In this document: piece after piece, positions 10,916-22,227 of the stretch | Layout: the number at the start of each line of letters is the position of its first letter | How positions within the stretch are numbered: the first letter of the stretch is position 1 | NCBI RefSeq assembly: GCF_001638985.1 | Contig: NW_017265150.1 | Coordinates: 816,697 to 850,977, forward strand | Length of the DNA stretch: 34,281 nt | DNA from: Phycomyces blakesleeanus NRRL 1555(-) | Lineage: Eukaryota; Mucoromycota; Mucoromycetes; Mucorales; Phycomycetaceae | Direction: 5' to 3' | The notes under the pieces: model-generated | What the model was told of the DNA's origin: nothing | Seen by the model: only the letters and a program-made list of their open reading frames with translations | Databases searched by the model: none | Position numbers and translations under genes: made by a program

Positions 10916-10938
10916 AAGTGAAAATTCTAAATTTTCAC
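10916..10938. repeat. Short palindrome
   Basis: AGTGAAAAT and ATTTTCACT form a 9-bp inverted repeat around a 5-nt centre, just inside the left end of the 952-bp element. It may be a transposase-binding site or a chance feature of AT-rich DNA. Confidence 0.45.
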
Positions 10939-11005
10939 TTTTGCTTTACGCAGCAATTGAAATTCTAATGAAAAGATGTAAAGTTTTACTGTGGGAGATC
11001 ATTTA

Positions 11006-11062
11006 GTGATGAAATGGAGTGAAAAATTGAGAGTTTTCTAGTTTTTCACTCCATTTCATCAC
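11006..11062. repeat. Perfect 21-bp hairpin
   Basis: The 21-nt arm at 11006-11026 (beginning GTGATGAAATGGAGTG) is matched without error by its inverse at 11042-11062, with a 15-nt loop between. A perfect stem this long is very unlikely by chance, and no T run follows it, so it is not an obvious terminator. Confidence 0.85.
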
Positions 11063-11095
11063 CAAGTTTTTATTAAGAATTGAGCTTGTTTCTTG

Positions 11096-11635
11096 AGAGC
11101 ATCTGCAGTGGTTACATTATCAAAACATTGTATATAGTGTAGTATAGTCACACTGGGGATTGAATACCAGTTAAAAACAGATTGCCAAATTGTGGTTATA
11201 TTACAAAGGAACAATTTGAGCTTTTTGACTGTTTAAAGTTTTCAGTTCTTCACTAATGATTTTGTTCATATTCTTTTTCTTAAAATTTATTTTATTGGAC
11301 ATTTGTTCTCTATAGATATATTAAAAATATGAATTTAATAATTTCAATATTGTCAGATTAATACTTAGCATAATTTGTGAGAATTTCTTTGCTTATTTCT
11401 ATAGACCATTATTCATTTTAATAAAGGCTGTGAGAGAGAAGAAAACAATTCAAAAAGATAATATGAATTTATAATATAATACTACATGTAATGTTTCTGA
11501 CCTTAAAAATGTGCTACATTATATATAATGTTGTCTGTAATGTAACTACTGCAGATGATTTTTTTGAGAAAATTTTGAAATCTACATTAAAACAGTCGCA
11601 AAAATTAATTTTAATGTAACTGCTGCAAATACTCT
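11096..11635. mobile_element. 540-bp nested MITE-like inverted-repeat element
   Basis: AGAGCATCTGCAGTGGTTAC at 11096 matches the inverse of the right end at 11612-11635 at 20 of 24 positions. A second inverse copy (AATGTAACTACTGCAGATG) lies at about 11539. The element is wholly inside the 952-bp element, so it probably inserted later. No clear target duplication is seen. Confidence 0.55.
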
Positions 11636-12002
11636 TACCTTCAAACATAAAAATAATATAGTCAAGAGTCGTCTCATTATATCTACTTAGGAGAATAAAT
11701 CTTGAAAAGTCAGTTTATTAAGATGTATCTTTCTTATGTTTGTCACAGTACTTAGGTTTTTATTATGTTGTTGAGTTTTTCTTTTTTTTTTACTTGGTTT
11801 CACTAATAATTCTTTTTTAGCACTTTGAAAATATCACATTCCAACAGGTTCTCTAATGAAATAAATTTTATTTATGTAAACAGAGTTAAACAGTTTGGTA
11901 CAAATAAAACAAGATAATTTTTAACACTGTAATTTCTTGAATGAGATATACTATTTACATGCCTTTGAAAATAATAAAATAAAAAATAAAGCTTGCAAAA
12001 TA

Positions 12003-12057
12003 CAGACCCATATCAGTACTGAATAAAATTTTAAGATTTCGCCAAATCAAGGCATCA
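12003..12057 (+). repeat. Left TIR of the Tc1 element
   Basis: 55-bp terminal inverted repeat, paired with 13293-13347, with two mismatches. Confidence 0.93.
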
Positions 12058-12113
12058 CCATTACACTACTTTCTATTTATTTTTTCAAAGCTTTTCCTCA
12101 TTCGAATCTCACC

Positions 12114-13175
12114 ATGTCTCACCAAAACAAAAAAGAAACTCTTCCCAAACAAAAGCAGCTTTCAGATTATCAAAGAGGACTGATAATTGGTGGTGCTGTA
12201 GTAAATGGCACTGCTGCTGAAATTTCTGAGAAGAATGGTATACCTCTGGCAATGGTGTATTCCACAATCAATAGATGGAGAGATACTGGAACCGCATTTC
12301 CTGATAAGCAAAAAGGAACTTTGAAGATAATGGATGAGCGAGATGAGTGTCACTTGATTAATGAGATGAAGACGAATCGTGAGACAACACTTGGGGGTCT
12401 TACCACCTTCATGTCTGACACCTTAGGGCATCCCATCTCCAAGTCTACCATTCGTTGAACTATTTGTAGATCTGGATTGTCTTCTTGTAAAGTTGTATAC
12501 AATCCACTGCTATCAAAAGCACACAAGAAGAAGCGGTTGGCATTTGCTAATCATGCCAGAGAGACCAATCAGAGATGGGATCGCGTCATCTGAAGCAATG
12601 AGTCAAGGTTTATGCTTTTCAGCAGAGATGGCAATACTAGAGTATGGCGGTATCCTCAAGAAAAATACAGAGAAGAGTTCATTAGACCAAGACTGCAGTG
12701 TGATGGAGGCTCCATTATGGTTTGGGGCTGTGTATAGGCAGGAGGAGTTGGCCCATTAAAAACCATAAAGAACACGCTTGACTAGTATGCATATATGGAC
12801 TTAATGAAAAGGAAGCTTCTTCCATTTATGGAATCTCTTAGTGAGAACAATGATGGGGAGTTTATCTACCAAGAAGATAATGCTTCTTGTCATAAGTCTA
12901 AGGTTGCAGAAGAGTGAAAGAAGTGTCAGAACTTCCCAGTGATGGCATGACTGCCAAATAGTTCAGATCTCAGCCCCATAGAGAATTTATGGGCATATCT
13001 TACTGGAAAAGTGAAGGCCAGAGTCCCCTCTCCAAAAAATCTTAATGAGCTGGAGAGGGCTATTCATATAGAATGAAAGAATATTCTGGCTGATGTTTGC
13101 AAGACACATTGCATGTCAATGCCTAATTGCTTACATGAGATGAAGAAGGCTCGTGGAGGGTCAACACATAATTGA
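12114..13175 (+). pseudogene. Tc1 transposase with seven internal nonsense codons
   Basis: One frame of 353 codons (ATG 12114, TGA 13173-13175) keeps the full Tc1 domain order without any frameshift. It has an N-terminal HTH (GTAAEISEKNGIPLAMVY), a first Asp region where VIWSD has become VI-stop-SN, the second Asp in IYQEDNASCH, and the Glu in SSDLSPIENLW, with 34 residues between the last two. Internal stops are TGA at 12456, 12591, 12915, 12948 and 13074, and TAG at 12735 and 12783. Compared with the intact Tc1 protein in this window, those at 12591, 12735, 12948 and 13074 replace Trp; 12915 aligns with a Phe there, although Trp is common at this position in the family; 12456 probably was Arg (CGA to TGA). 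The first catalytic Asp also reads Asn (GAT to AAT). It is inactive as it stands. Confidence 0.92.
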
Positions 13176-13292
13176 TTTTTTTAATAAATTTACTTTTTTT
13201 CTTTTTAAGAGCCATATCTTAGTATATATATGTTTTCAAACATGGGGTGTTAAGTGAATATAGACAAACTAGTGTAAGAATATTAAAGAAGT

Positions 13293-13347
13293 TGATGCCT
13301 TGATTTGGCGGAATCTTAAAATTTTATTCAGTACAGATATGGGTCTG
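13293..13347 (-). repeat. Right TIR of the Tc1 element
   Basis: 55-bp terminal inverted repeat, inverse of 12003-12057, with two mismatches. Confidence 0.93.
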
Positions 13348-13349
13348 TA

Positions 13350-14370
13350 TGTCTAACATTTATATTTTTATATGCTTTTTTTGAATTTTTTTATGCACCT
13401 CTCATACCTTTAGCATCTTTATTCTTTATATTTTTTATATTTTCTTATGCATTTTCTTAAATATTTTTCTATGCAAAAAATAAAAAAAGAATATGCAATT
13501 TAGGTTTCTTTTATCGCAGTTTACATTTATATTTTGTGCAAACAAGCTTTGCAAATTGAGGCTAAAATAAAAATTAAAAGTGCAAATTAAAAACGTAAAT
13601 TAAAAGAAAATATGCAAATTTGGTAGGATAGAATGCAAATTAGTTTTCTGTGTGGCAGCAAACTGATTCTAAAAAAAAGCAAACTTTTTTTTATAAACTG
13701 CCAATTTTTTTAAAAAACTGTAAACTTATTTTTATAAGCTGCAATCAAATAGAAAAAATCCAGTACTTGACCTTGATTCCGAAATCAGAACAAGTGTCCA
13801 TATGCTTGATGATTCATTTGTTATGAAACACTCAAACCAAATTGAAATCTATATTATTGCCAAAGCCTGCAGAAAATTCAATAATAGGAGCAAGAACTCT
13901 ATTGCTGCTCCTATGGACTTTGCCAAGCTCTTGGCTGCAAGCAATAAAAACAACACCAAAGTAAAGAGTATAGACATCAATGATGTCCAAGTTGAGTCTG
14001 TTAAGGAAAATCAACAAAATCATTGACTATATCTCTGATAAGAAATAAACAAGTAAAAGAAAATATTAGTATTAAATATAATTGTATCTAACTGAAAAAC
14101 TTAAATGTATCAGATAATGACTATAAATATTTGCATGTCTGTAACCTGAACAGAGTGTACAATAGTTCAGTAGAACATGTCACTGATCATGAACATATTG
14201 TTCTCACATACATGTTCACTAGTTGTGCACATGCTGTCAGTCTGGAATTGTTTTCCATGTTTTTTGAGAACAACATCTTTTATAAAGTCTATAACAAATG
14301 CGTAAAAACTGTTAATAAGTACATGATAGAACTTGGATTCAGTAAGCTTATAAATAGTATACTCTTTTTA
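13350..14370. other. AT-rich stretch with one short unrecognised ORF
   Basis: The first 450 bp are low-complexity A/T-rich DNA. An ORF at 13802-14026 (74 aa, including AAPMDFAKLLAASNKNN) and another at 14131-14373 (80 aa, Cys- and Phe-containing) show no motif I recognise. They lie just upstream of the Tnp2 relic and could be further decayed exons of it. Confidence 0.35.
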
Positions 14371-14373
14371 TAG

Positions 14374-14696
14374 CATGTGCACTTACTACTATTTTAGCTA
14401 ATATAGATTCAATTCTGTCATACTACAAGATAGACACCTTGTTGAAGGATGAGTACCCAGTGAAATTTGTTACATACAATATGTGCATAAATGGATGCTG
14501 CCGGTTCTCAATAATAGAAGAAGAAGACTTCATCAACGAAGATGAAACATGTCCTTATTTTGGTGAGGGCAGATACAAAGTGGAGAGAGTGAGTGTAAAA
14601 TCTGCACAAATCTTTCAGATGGTGTCTCTCTTAGAGCAACTGAGATTCAAGCATGCTCACCATGAGGAATGGGCTAAAATGACCTATGAGAATTTC
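14374..14696 (+). pseudogene. Tnp2-type transposase, N-terminal relic
   Basis: An open stretch follows a splice-acceptor-like TTTTTATAG at 14373. It contains YYKIDTLLKDEYPV, then VTYNMCINGCCRF, then CPYFGEGRYK, then SAQIFQMVSLLEQL and HHEEWAKMTYE. The sequence Y-x-x-C-x-x-x-C-x-x-F, then CPxxGxxRY, then a P-rich QxF..L..L segment ending in xMxY, is the usual N-terminal pattern of fungal Tnp2 (CACTA) transposases. The second Cys of the CPxC pair is Phe here (TGT to TTT or similar). The frame ends at TGA 14697, and no catalytic domain of this lineage follows. It is distinct from the Tnp2 gene starting at 15622. Confidence 0.6.
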
Positions 14697-14699
14697 TGA

Positions 14700-15621
14700 A
14701 GGTTTATGGGGCTTTAAAGCTCCGAATTCAAACTCCGCCATTTGCCTACAGTGTCATAAAGCAATCTGAAGATCACCAGTTCATTTCCCACAAAAGACAT
14801 CACTGCAAAAGACCGCTGATTTTAGTTCCTGAAAACCTGCAAAAATTTTACTACAATTTTTGATTTTTAATTTTTTCAAATAATTTCTATTTTTTTCTGT
14901 TGTGATTTCAGATCGCTCTTTTTTAGCTGTAAAATCACACTACCGTCATTTTTTTGGCCATAAAATTATAAAATTGGGTTTTTTTTTATATTATACACTT
15001 CTTTGATATAATTCTAAATTACACTGAAAAAACACTTATACAAAAGTTAATATAATATTTAATAAAAATTATATATATTCTTAAGGTTTCACTTTTTCTA
15101 TTTCAAAATAAATCATTTAAATATTTTTTATGTATTATAAATGTGAATATAAGAACAAATATTTAATTAATATATTTCAAGGGAACGAGACAAAAGGTTG
15201 TGATTTCATTTTTACTGTGGCAATATTTTTGTGTGATTTTTCCCTTTGATATATGGAGCTAAAATATCAGATTTTTTTATTTCACATGTTGTGAGAGGCA
15301 AATGTTCCATTTTTGGATTATTTTTTGTCATGGTCGAATCATCGTCATATCAAATATTATAATTCTAAAAAAAGACTTTTAAAAAAAAATTGCATAAACT
15401 TTTAGTAATGTACGCAGTATTTGACTTGGTTAATGACTTAACAATAAATGAGTATAATTATGATGATATGTGTGGTAGATGTATCAAAGAATTACTTGGC
15501 ATACTATAGTCATGGCATGGAGCAGTATTATATCTATTTATAATTTTTTTTTGGCATATAAAGACCTTGATCAAAATCTCTTAAAATCTATATAATTTTT
15601 TTATAATTTAAAACAATCGAC
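14700..15621. other. AT-rich non-coding stretch, possible left end of a CACTA-like unit
   Basis: No gene is seen. CACTGAAAAAACACTTATAC at 15022 resembles the CACTGGAAAAAT end of the element at 21503 and could be the left terminus of the two-gene unit that follows, but I could not find a matching right end. Confidence 0.35.
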
Positions 15622-18600
15622 ATGTTCAATAATCAAAAGAAAGACAGTTATGTTATCTGCAAATGTCCAGACTGTACAAAGTTGGATAGCTGTGGAAAGA
15701 AACAGAAAAGACAAAATGCACAATGACACTATGAGAAACATATAGTGCCTGTTGCCAAAGACGATGCAATGGGTAAATAACAAGAATAACTCGAGCTGTA
15801 CATGTAAAATTAATATAAATTAATTCATAAAATAGATGTTCCTGAAGAACATTTTGACGACATGGAAGTAGATAGTATTGACAGTGACAATGACAATGAT
15901 TATGATTACGAGAACGAAGGTGAAGGCGAATATGAAGACGAAAATGAAGAACAAAACATTGAATTTGATCAAGAAGGTAAGAAAATAAAATAAAATAAAT
16001 GAACAAAATAATAATTGAAACTGATATATATTTTTTTTATTTTTTATTTTTTATATGATTATAATTGTAATTATATTTTTATTTCTACATCTTTACAACA
16101 ATTATTCCTTTCCAGTTGACTTACCTTTGTCCCAAGAAGAGTCTATCTTTACTGCCGAAGATACAATTACAGGAGCATTTGTGGTTGATGGCGATGAAAT
16201 TGAAGAAGGCGATACTGGTTTTGATTTTGAACAAGAAGAAAACTTTGATGAGACCAGTGGGACCTCAATAGTAGAATCAGGTATGAATTAATACGGTATA
16301 GACAATTAATCAATATATTAATTTAAACTAACTTAACCTTTGTCTTCATAGCTCGTCCTTCGTCTTTTGATAACATGCCCTTGTATATTCGCTTTGTTGC
16401 AGTATTCATTGTCATATTTCACTTGACCTTTTTGGTGGAAAGCGGTGGATCGATTCTCATTGAATTTTGTAATACTCTACTGTTTCTCTGTGATATGTCT
16501 GGCGCCCTTCCACTGACGATCAATAGCTTGAAGCATAAGACAGGATTTAACATAGCAACAGACGGAATGACAGTATACATTGCATGCTCACAATGTCATT
16601 CGATTTATCCTCCGGAAACAAGTCAAAGAGTCTGTACATTTAAGAAATTCTCTCAATCCGCCATTTGCAACAACAATCTCTTTAAAGTGTCAACCGGAAA
16701 TCATTCTCTTCCAGCAATGGTATATCCATTCAACTCTCTGAAGTACGCCTTGCAACAAAAATTCTCCAAGCCAGATTTCGTGTCCAAGATCAATTTGTGG
16801 AGAAATCATCAAATAATTGAAAACACCAAACTTGACATTTTTGATGGTGCAGTTTGGAGTGATATTAAAGACATCAATGGCAGACGGTTTGTTGATGATA
16901 GCCAATCTTTAATGTTGACTCTGAATATCGATTGGTTTCAGCCATTTGATGGACAAACACATTCCAGTGGTGCGATATATCTCTCTATCAACAATCTCCC
17001 ACGGAGTGAACGTCTTAAGTCTGAAAATGTCATTCTTGTTGGTATGATATCTGGGCCGAAGGAAGCAAGCACTGACAGCATGAATCATTACTTGAAGCCG
17101 CTTGTTAACGAATTGTTGGAGATGTACATTGGTGTAGAAATGACAGACTCACAAAATAGAAAGATTGTTGTTTGTGCTGCATTGATGTGTGTTGCCTGTG
17201 ATATCTCTGCCACTCGCAAAACCTCTGGATTTACTGGCCACATGAGCACATGCGCCTGTCACAAATGTCAACAACAATTCACGACTATAAAGAAGACCAG
17301 CAAGCTTGACTACTCTGGATTCAAGTATAGCAATTGGGTGAGACGCACAAAGACAATGAATCTGGAACACACTGTCAGCTAGGCAAATGCATTGAACAAT
17401 ACTGAGCAAACATGTCTAGAAAAAGAAAATGGCACTCGGTGGTCAGAGCTTCATTGGTTATCTTACTTTGACCTAGTCCGCTTTACAGTTATAGACCCGA
17501 TACATAACCTCTATCTTGGAACTGCAAAGCAAATGATTCAGATATGGCGCGAGTGTAACTATATCAATGAAAAGAATCAGTTAACTATGCAAGAGCTTGC
17601 CAATGGTATTGTTGTACCTTGTGGATATGCGCGTATAACAAAGAAGATTGCTGATGGTTTTTTGTTCATGAAAGCTGACGAGTGGAAGTCGTAGTGCGTC
17701 ATATACTCTCCATTTGTTCTGAAGCATGTGCTCCCAGCCAAAAATCTCGAAAACTGGATTTTGTTTGTTGACGCATGCCACTTACTCACAAAACCTTTGA
17801 TCAATGACAAAGAAATAGATGAAGCCCACAGTAAACTCCAATTGTTTTGTACAAGATTTCAGACACTGTATGGAAAATCGGCTGTGACACTGAATATGCA
17901 TCTACATCTTCATCTTGGCGAGTGTGTTCATGACTTTGGGCCAATTTATGCTTTCTGGTTATTCAGTTTCAAGAGATACAATGGTTTGTTGAAGAATATC
18001 GAAACAAATCAAAAAGGCGGCTTTGAATCAATGATGATGAAGAGATTTTTGGAGATAACATACATTGGCAACTTCATACAATCTTTTGTCAATCATCTTC
18101 CCCAGTTCGCAATTGACTTTCTGCATCGCATTTCAAATAGTCAAGATCAATTAGCAGCATTGCATCCATCTTCTACTGCCAGTACCTTTTCTCTGTCTGA
18201 CTTTGTTGAATATTCGTTAAACTCTTGTCATTCTGCTTTGGGTTGTGAGCTGTTGCCCCCTTCAGTGTTTCCAATTAAACTCAACCAAAGGATTACAATG
18301 TGCAAGGGACATTATGAATGTTTACTGGAGTTTTACAGACACGCGTATGGCAGTCACGATCTTTTTGGCCATTATTCAAACTGCGAGTCTAACCAGATTT
18401 TTGTCAATAACCAAATTGAGAAAATAAAACAGATATCTCTTCTTGGACAGGAATACTCTTCTGGGTCTTATTTCCATGCCTATTATCTTGAGAATAACAG
18501 TGAAGATAAAGCAGCGTTTTCTGGCTGTATACTGTATTTATTTCAACATTTGATAACTATCAACAAAACTGTCATCACCCATACTTTTGCGTTTGTTGAG

Positions 18601-18810
18601 TGGTACTCTAGTTATTCTTTGGGGAGTTACCAGCCAATGTTAAATGAAGGCATTGAGCTCTGGAATGAACTTTCTTCTGTACTTAATTATGAATGTATTA
18701 TTCCAGTACATTGTTTATATTCACCAATCGCAATTGCTAAATATAGATTTACTATAACTAGTGAATTTAAACGTTTAGTAATCCCTTTACCCCAAAAAAT
18801 AGAAGCTTAA
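15622..18810 (+). pseudogene. Tnp2 (CACTA-like) transposase gene, four exons, three nonsense codons
   Basis: Exons 15622-15772, 15836-15976, 16116-16280 and 16352-18810 join in frame through three GT-AG introns, all phase 1, the same layout as the intact gene at 25011-28123. The N-terminus has a CKCPDC zinc-binding motif and the linker exons are very acidic. Exon 4 carries a second Cys pair (CSQCHSIYP), then LTLNIDWFQPFDG, INNLPRSERLKSENVILVG, VACDISATRKTSGF, a CACHKC motif, IDPIHNLYLGT, and the C-terminal MHLHLHLGECVHDFGP region (DUF4218-like). Stops are TGA 15724-15726, TAG 17380-17382 and TAG 17692-17694. The two TAGs align with Trp in the intact copy; the TGA lies in the basic segment after the zinc motif and could derive from Arg or Trp. 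There is no frameshift. It would encode a protein of about the same size as the intact 944-aa copy, and the TAA stop at 18808 is in place. Confidence 0.88.
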
Positions 18811-18880
18811 ATAATATTAATAAAATACCATTTTGCACTCTTTTATCAATTTATTAGAAAATGTTTGATTTATTGTCTTA

Positions 18881-20113
18881 TTATTTCTTTGACCATGATG
18901 GCAGCTTGTTTGCCTTGGTCTTACTAAGCTGCTTATCTCTTATTCCTTTAAATTTATGCTCGAATGGATGGGTATTATTTTTCTTATCATGAGCTGCCTC
19001 ATAATCCACATCAAGTTCATCAACGAACCTATCTCCCTATATGTCAATGTAAGTATTATTACACACCATCCAAAAAAATAGTTTTTTGTACTATACCTCT
19101 TCGCTTCTCCAGCTTGGGCAGAATCTCCAAAAAAAAACTGTTTTCTGAGGACGAATCCTGTTCCTCTTCTTCTCTTTCGTCATCACTCTCAAGGTCTGAC
19201 ACGTAATCAGCATGGAGAATACTGTCAACATTCTCTCCAAAGCTGTTCACAAAGTGTGCCCGATTGGCTTTCAAGGCAGATTGTCTTCTTTCACACGACT
19301 ATATATAAATATATAATATTTCTAATTTAATATCACATCTAGTATATTGTGTGCATGTGTTTTTTATCTTTACACATTGCTGACAAAGACAGGCCCGTCG
19401 ATTCTCTTCCTGCTTCTTTTCTTCTGTTTTTTTTTCTTGCAACTTTCTGTTGCCAATGTGCCGCACAATCTTAGTTCGAAGAGTTGGCAAATCCACCTTT
19501 TTCCCCTCTTCTTGATGATGAAGGTAATCGGTAACAGACTTCAGAACGAGTCTGTTTCCCTCACTGTTTTTATTTTCATTGGTATTGTATTGGTCATACA
19601 ATTTCTCTTCACTCAAATAATCGCGCAACAATTGCTATAATATAAATGTATATTAAATTCTATCTATATAAAAACATATTATGATTACTTACATCCAATG
19701 TTGGTTGACGTCCAGGCGACATGTCTTGCTCAACTGCATTACTTGCAGTGGCTTGGGCTTTCTCAGAAGATGTGTTCTTCAAAACAGTGTTTAAGACACC
19801 ATTCATGATATCAAGTTTCTCGTACACATCATGGATGTTACGAGTTCTACCTGACGAATCACCTTCAAGATTCAACCGAGCTCTCTTTGGTGCTAGTGGT
19901 CTTTGATTGCTCACTGTTCCCTGTGAGTGTTGCAACATTATCGTCCTTATATCATTGGTATTTCTTGGTGGGCTTTTTTTTTGATTTTTATAAAAAACAA
20001 AAATAAAATTAATATAAGAAAATTGAAGACTGCCTGGTTTTAATCTACCTTCCCACAGAAGGTTCTTCACCAAAAGCATTGTTAACTGAATTGTTATTGA
20101 GATTTCTTGACAT
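18881..20113 (-). CDS. CACTA-like element accessory protein, diverged copy
   Basis: This is a five-exon model on the minus strand: 20113-20049, 19972-19693, 19634-19374, 19298 to about 19092, and 19036-18881 (TAA). It would give about 322 aa, convergent with the Tnp2 pseudogene and 70 bp from it. Visible parts are a Ser/Asn-rich start (MSRNLNNNSVNNAFGEE), a helical segment (VYEKLDIMNGVLNTVLKN), a Lys/Glu-rich helix (KLQEKKTEEKKQEENRR), a CLCQQC motif, an acidic VSDLESDDEREEEE stretch, and a C-terminal GDRFVDELDVDYEAAHD. Exons 1 plus 2 total 345 nt, exactly the length of exon 1 of the accessory gene at 23653, and later exon boundaries correspond, so the two are homologues. The last donor (GTACAA, phase 0) is weak; a better GTATAG 5 nt upstream breaks the frame, so the 3' end may be damaged. 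The biochemical function is unknown. Confidence 0.62.
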
Positions 20114-21499
20114 TGTGAATAATAAGAATAGCTTGTTTTTTTTTAAATCCAAAGGGTCTATTTATATTATGTTTAATTTGGGCTTTAAGTTTTATTCTTT
20201 CTCAGAGAATACCATGATCTATTATGTAACAAGAACAGCTTTGAATGTTTCCACTCTTGTTGTGAGTATTTTATGTGTTTCTTTAATTTAATTTTCAATC
20301 CATGTTTTATTCTTATATTATGTATTAGTATTTGAATAATATGATTTTATACTATACTCTGTTTTTCATATGTATTAGCTGCTGGCATAGTGCAACTGCG
20401 TTTTCTTTCAATTCTAAGTTACAGACAAAAATTATTTTTTGATTTATTTATTTTTTAAAAAAAACCCCAAATTCGTATTTAATAGAATAACCGCGCCCCT
20501 CTTTTTTATTTTCTCTTTCTTTAACCTGCTCTTCTCGTTTTGTCTCTTTTTATATGTCTTGGTAAGCTTACTCTTAAGATCTCAACTTTTATTAATACTT
20601 TTGGCTTTTAGAATCATCTTAATATATATTAGATAAACAATACACTCAATAAGCATTCAAAACAGTACAGGTAATAAACAATCTCCTAACCAAAATGAAA
20701 CACCTTGCTGACTAAATATCTTTTATTTTTAAAATGATAGGGCTTCTACCCATTTTGTAATAAAAGATGTTTTGCTCTTGACACTATATACTTTCTGGTA
20801 TTTTCAGTCTATGAAAAGGTAATATATATATAACTCAACTTAAATAATGTAACTTATCAATTCTTCTTCTCAGATAAATATGTCACGTCTTTTTTTCAAG
20901 TCATACTGGTTTGCCCCTTTTTGCAAATGCGTGTCTATAATATATAAGTAATTCAAGTGTCTTTACAATCAAAGCGTACATATTAATAAAGTTGTTTATT
21001 TTATTTCTTGCTTTTTATTTAAAAGAAAATATCAATCAAACGGATTTTTATTCTATTGCGAGATTTGTTATGAACCCCCATAAATGATCTAGTAAGTATG
21101 TTATTTCATTTTATTTCATAAAGAAACCTGTATTAATACTTCTGTATCTTTTTTTGCTCTAAGCTAATGTAGTTCCAAACAAACGTATTCTCCAAGAAAA
21201 TACCAAGGATTTCATTTTCAGTTAAAGAAGTGTAAAACCAAAAAACGTGCTGAATACATGAAACCGATATGGTAGGGAAGTATAGTATAAGTTAGGTCGT
21301 CCAATGTATTCAAGCCGTCCAATAAATGAAAGTATAACATGTATACAAGTCGTACTATTCGGATACACACTTTTAAAGAAGTATTAGTGGTCCATATGAA
21401 ATAGCTAAATATATTTTCCAACCATTCAAAAATCAATAAAAACCATTTTTTCTATGAGATTCTATTTCAAATGCGTCATCTCTTGATGATGTCAACAAG
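20114..21499. other. AT-rich stretch without a gene
   Basis: Only short low-complexity ORFs rich in Phe and Leu are present. It presumably holds the 5' flank of the accessory gene and the lost right end of that unit. I see no TIR, tRNA or conserved motif. Confidence 0.4.
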
Positions 21500-21502
21500 A
21501 TC

Positions 21503-21524
21503 CACTGGAAAAATTAAAAAAATA
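21503..21524 (+). repeat. Left TIR of the CACTA-like element
   Basis: Starts CACTGGAAAAAT; the inverse of 28345-28366 with one mismatch in 22; preceded by the target duplication ATC. Confidence 0.88.
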
Positions 21525-22227
21525 AGGTAGTTTAAATATGGGGTATAGTGCAGTGTAATTTTCATATTTAAATTAGTTGATTTTTTTTTCCACTTGTGCT
21601 GAAGGTGACCTTCACAGATAGTGGAATGACTAGAGTCAACTAGCGGAATTGTGGGTGGGGGGTGCCGCAGGTAAGGTTTGTTAGCACTTTAGATATACTT
21701 ATCTGACTTGATATATAAAAAGAAAGTTTTTTAAAACTGCGTATCTATTTTGATATTCTTTATATGGAACCATAAAGGTCAGGCACCGACATATTATGAA
21801 GATTAAAAGTAGCGTAAAGGTGACCTTTAAGCTAGTTTATTGTTAAGAAGTTTGGTCATCAGCAGCAAAAAAAGGCGTCTTTAAAATTATGGACCAGTAA
21901 TATGTTCTTTATTTATTTGGTTTCCCGTTCTTATTAGGCTGGTAATGGTTTACGCTTTTATTTTTATTGGAAAGAATAGAATGTTTCTAGGTTTCAGATC
22001 TAATAATACTATTCTATATCTCTAGCTACTTCTTGCTCGGTCGGTTTGTCATATTTGGGATGAAAAATTTTCTACAAAAAAGAAATACCTAAAAAAAAAT
22101 GAGCTGCTCAATACGTTTTTTTTGGGGTACGAGCAGTACTCTTTGAGAATAGATAAATCGTTAGTGATGGGTGTGCGTGTGTGTTGGATATTTCAATTCT
22201 TATAAACCATTAATACTTATATTGGAA

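Larger units (their letters stand above)
10902..11853. mobile_element. 952-bp non-autonomous TA-flanked element
   Basis: GAGAACCTGTTG at the left and its exact inverse CAACAGGTTCTC at the right are each flanked by TA (10900-10901 and 11854-11855). The similarity continues imperfectly for about another 15 bp. There is no ORF of note inside; instead there is a nested inverted-repeat element and two hairpins. It is probably a Tc1/mariner-type MITE, and the mobilising family is not identified. Confidence 0.65.
12003..13347 (+). mobile_element. Tc1-type transposon with 55-bp TIRs
   Basis: TIRs at 12003-12057 and 13293-13347 match at 53 of 55 positions and begin CAGACCCATAT. They are flanked by TA (12001-12002 and 13348-13349). 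The element is 1345 bp, the same length as the Tc1 element at 4824 but with unrelated TIRs. Its transposase gene is inactivated by nonsense codons only. Confidence 0.93.

Noticed and set aside
12085..12110. ATTCGAATCTC resembling a tRNA T-arm (B box)
   Set aside because: No cloverleaf, A box or acceptor stem can be drawn around it, and it lies in the 5' region of a Tc1 element.
12114..13175. Reading the Tc1 frame as functional with TGA and TAG as Trp
   Set aside because: TGG is used for Trp elsewhere in the same frame, one stop replaces a probable Arg, another aligns with no Trp, and the first catalytic Asp reads Asn, so mutation is the simpler explanation.
16690..16905. Minus-strand ORFs within the Tnp2 genes (also at 17149-17409, 17577-17810, 25583-25813)
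   Set aside because: They overlap well-supported transposase exons and carry no motifs.
14966..20485. Inverted similarity between an AATTGGGTTTTTTTTT run and AAAAAAAACCCCAAATT
   Set aside because: Mostly homopolymer with five or six informative positions; expected by chance in this composition.
20439..20636. 65-aa plus-strand ORF rich in Phe, Leu and Ile
   Set aside because: Low-complexity translation of T-rich DNA with no start context, homologue or splice support.
15022..21230. TIR pair for the first two-gene CACTA-like unit (CACTGAAAAAAC at 15022; TTTTCAGTTA at about 21217)
   Set aside because: The right candidate lacks the final TG of CAGTG and similarity does not extend inward, so I did not call the element boundaries.
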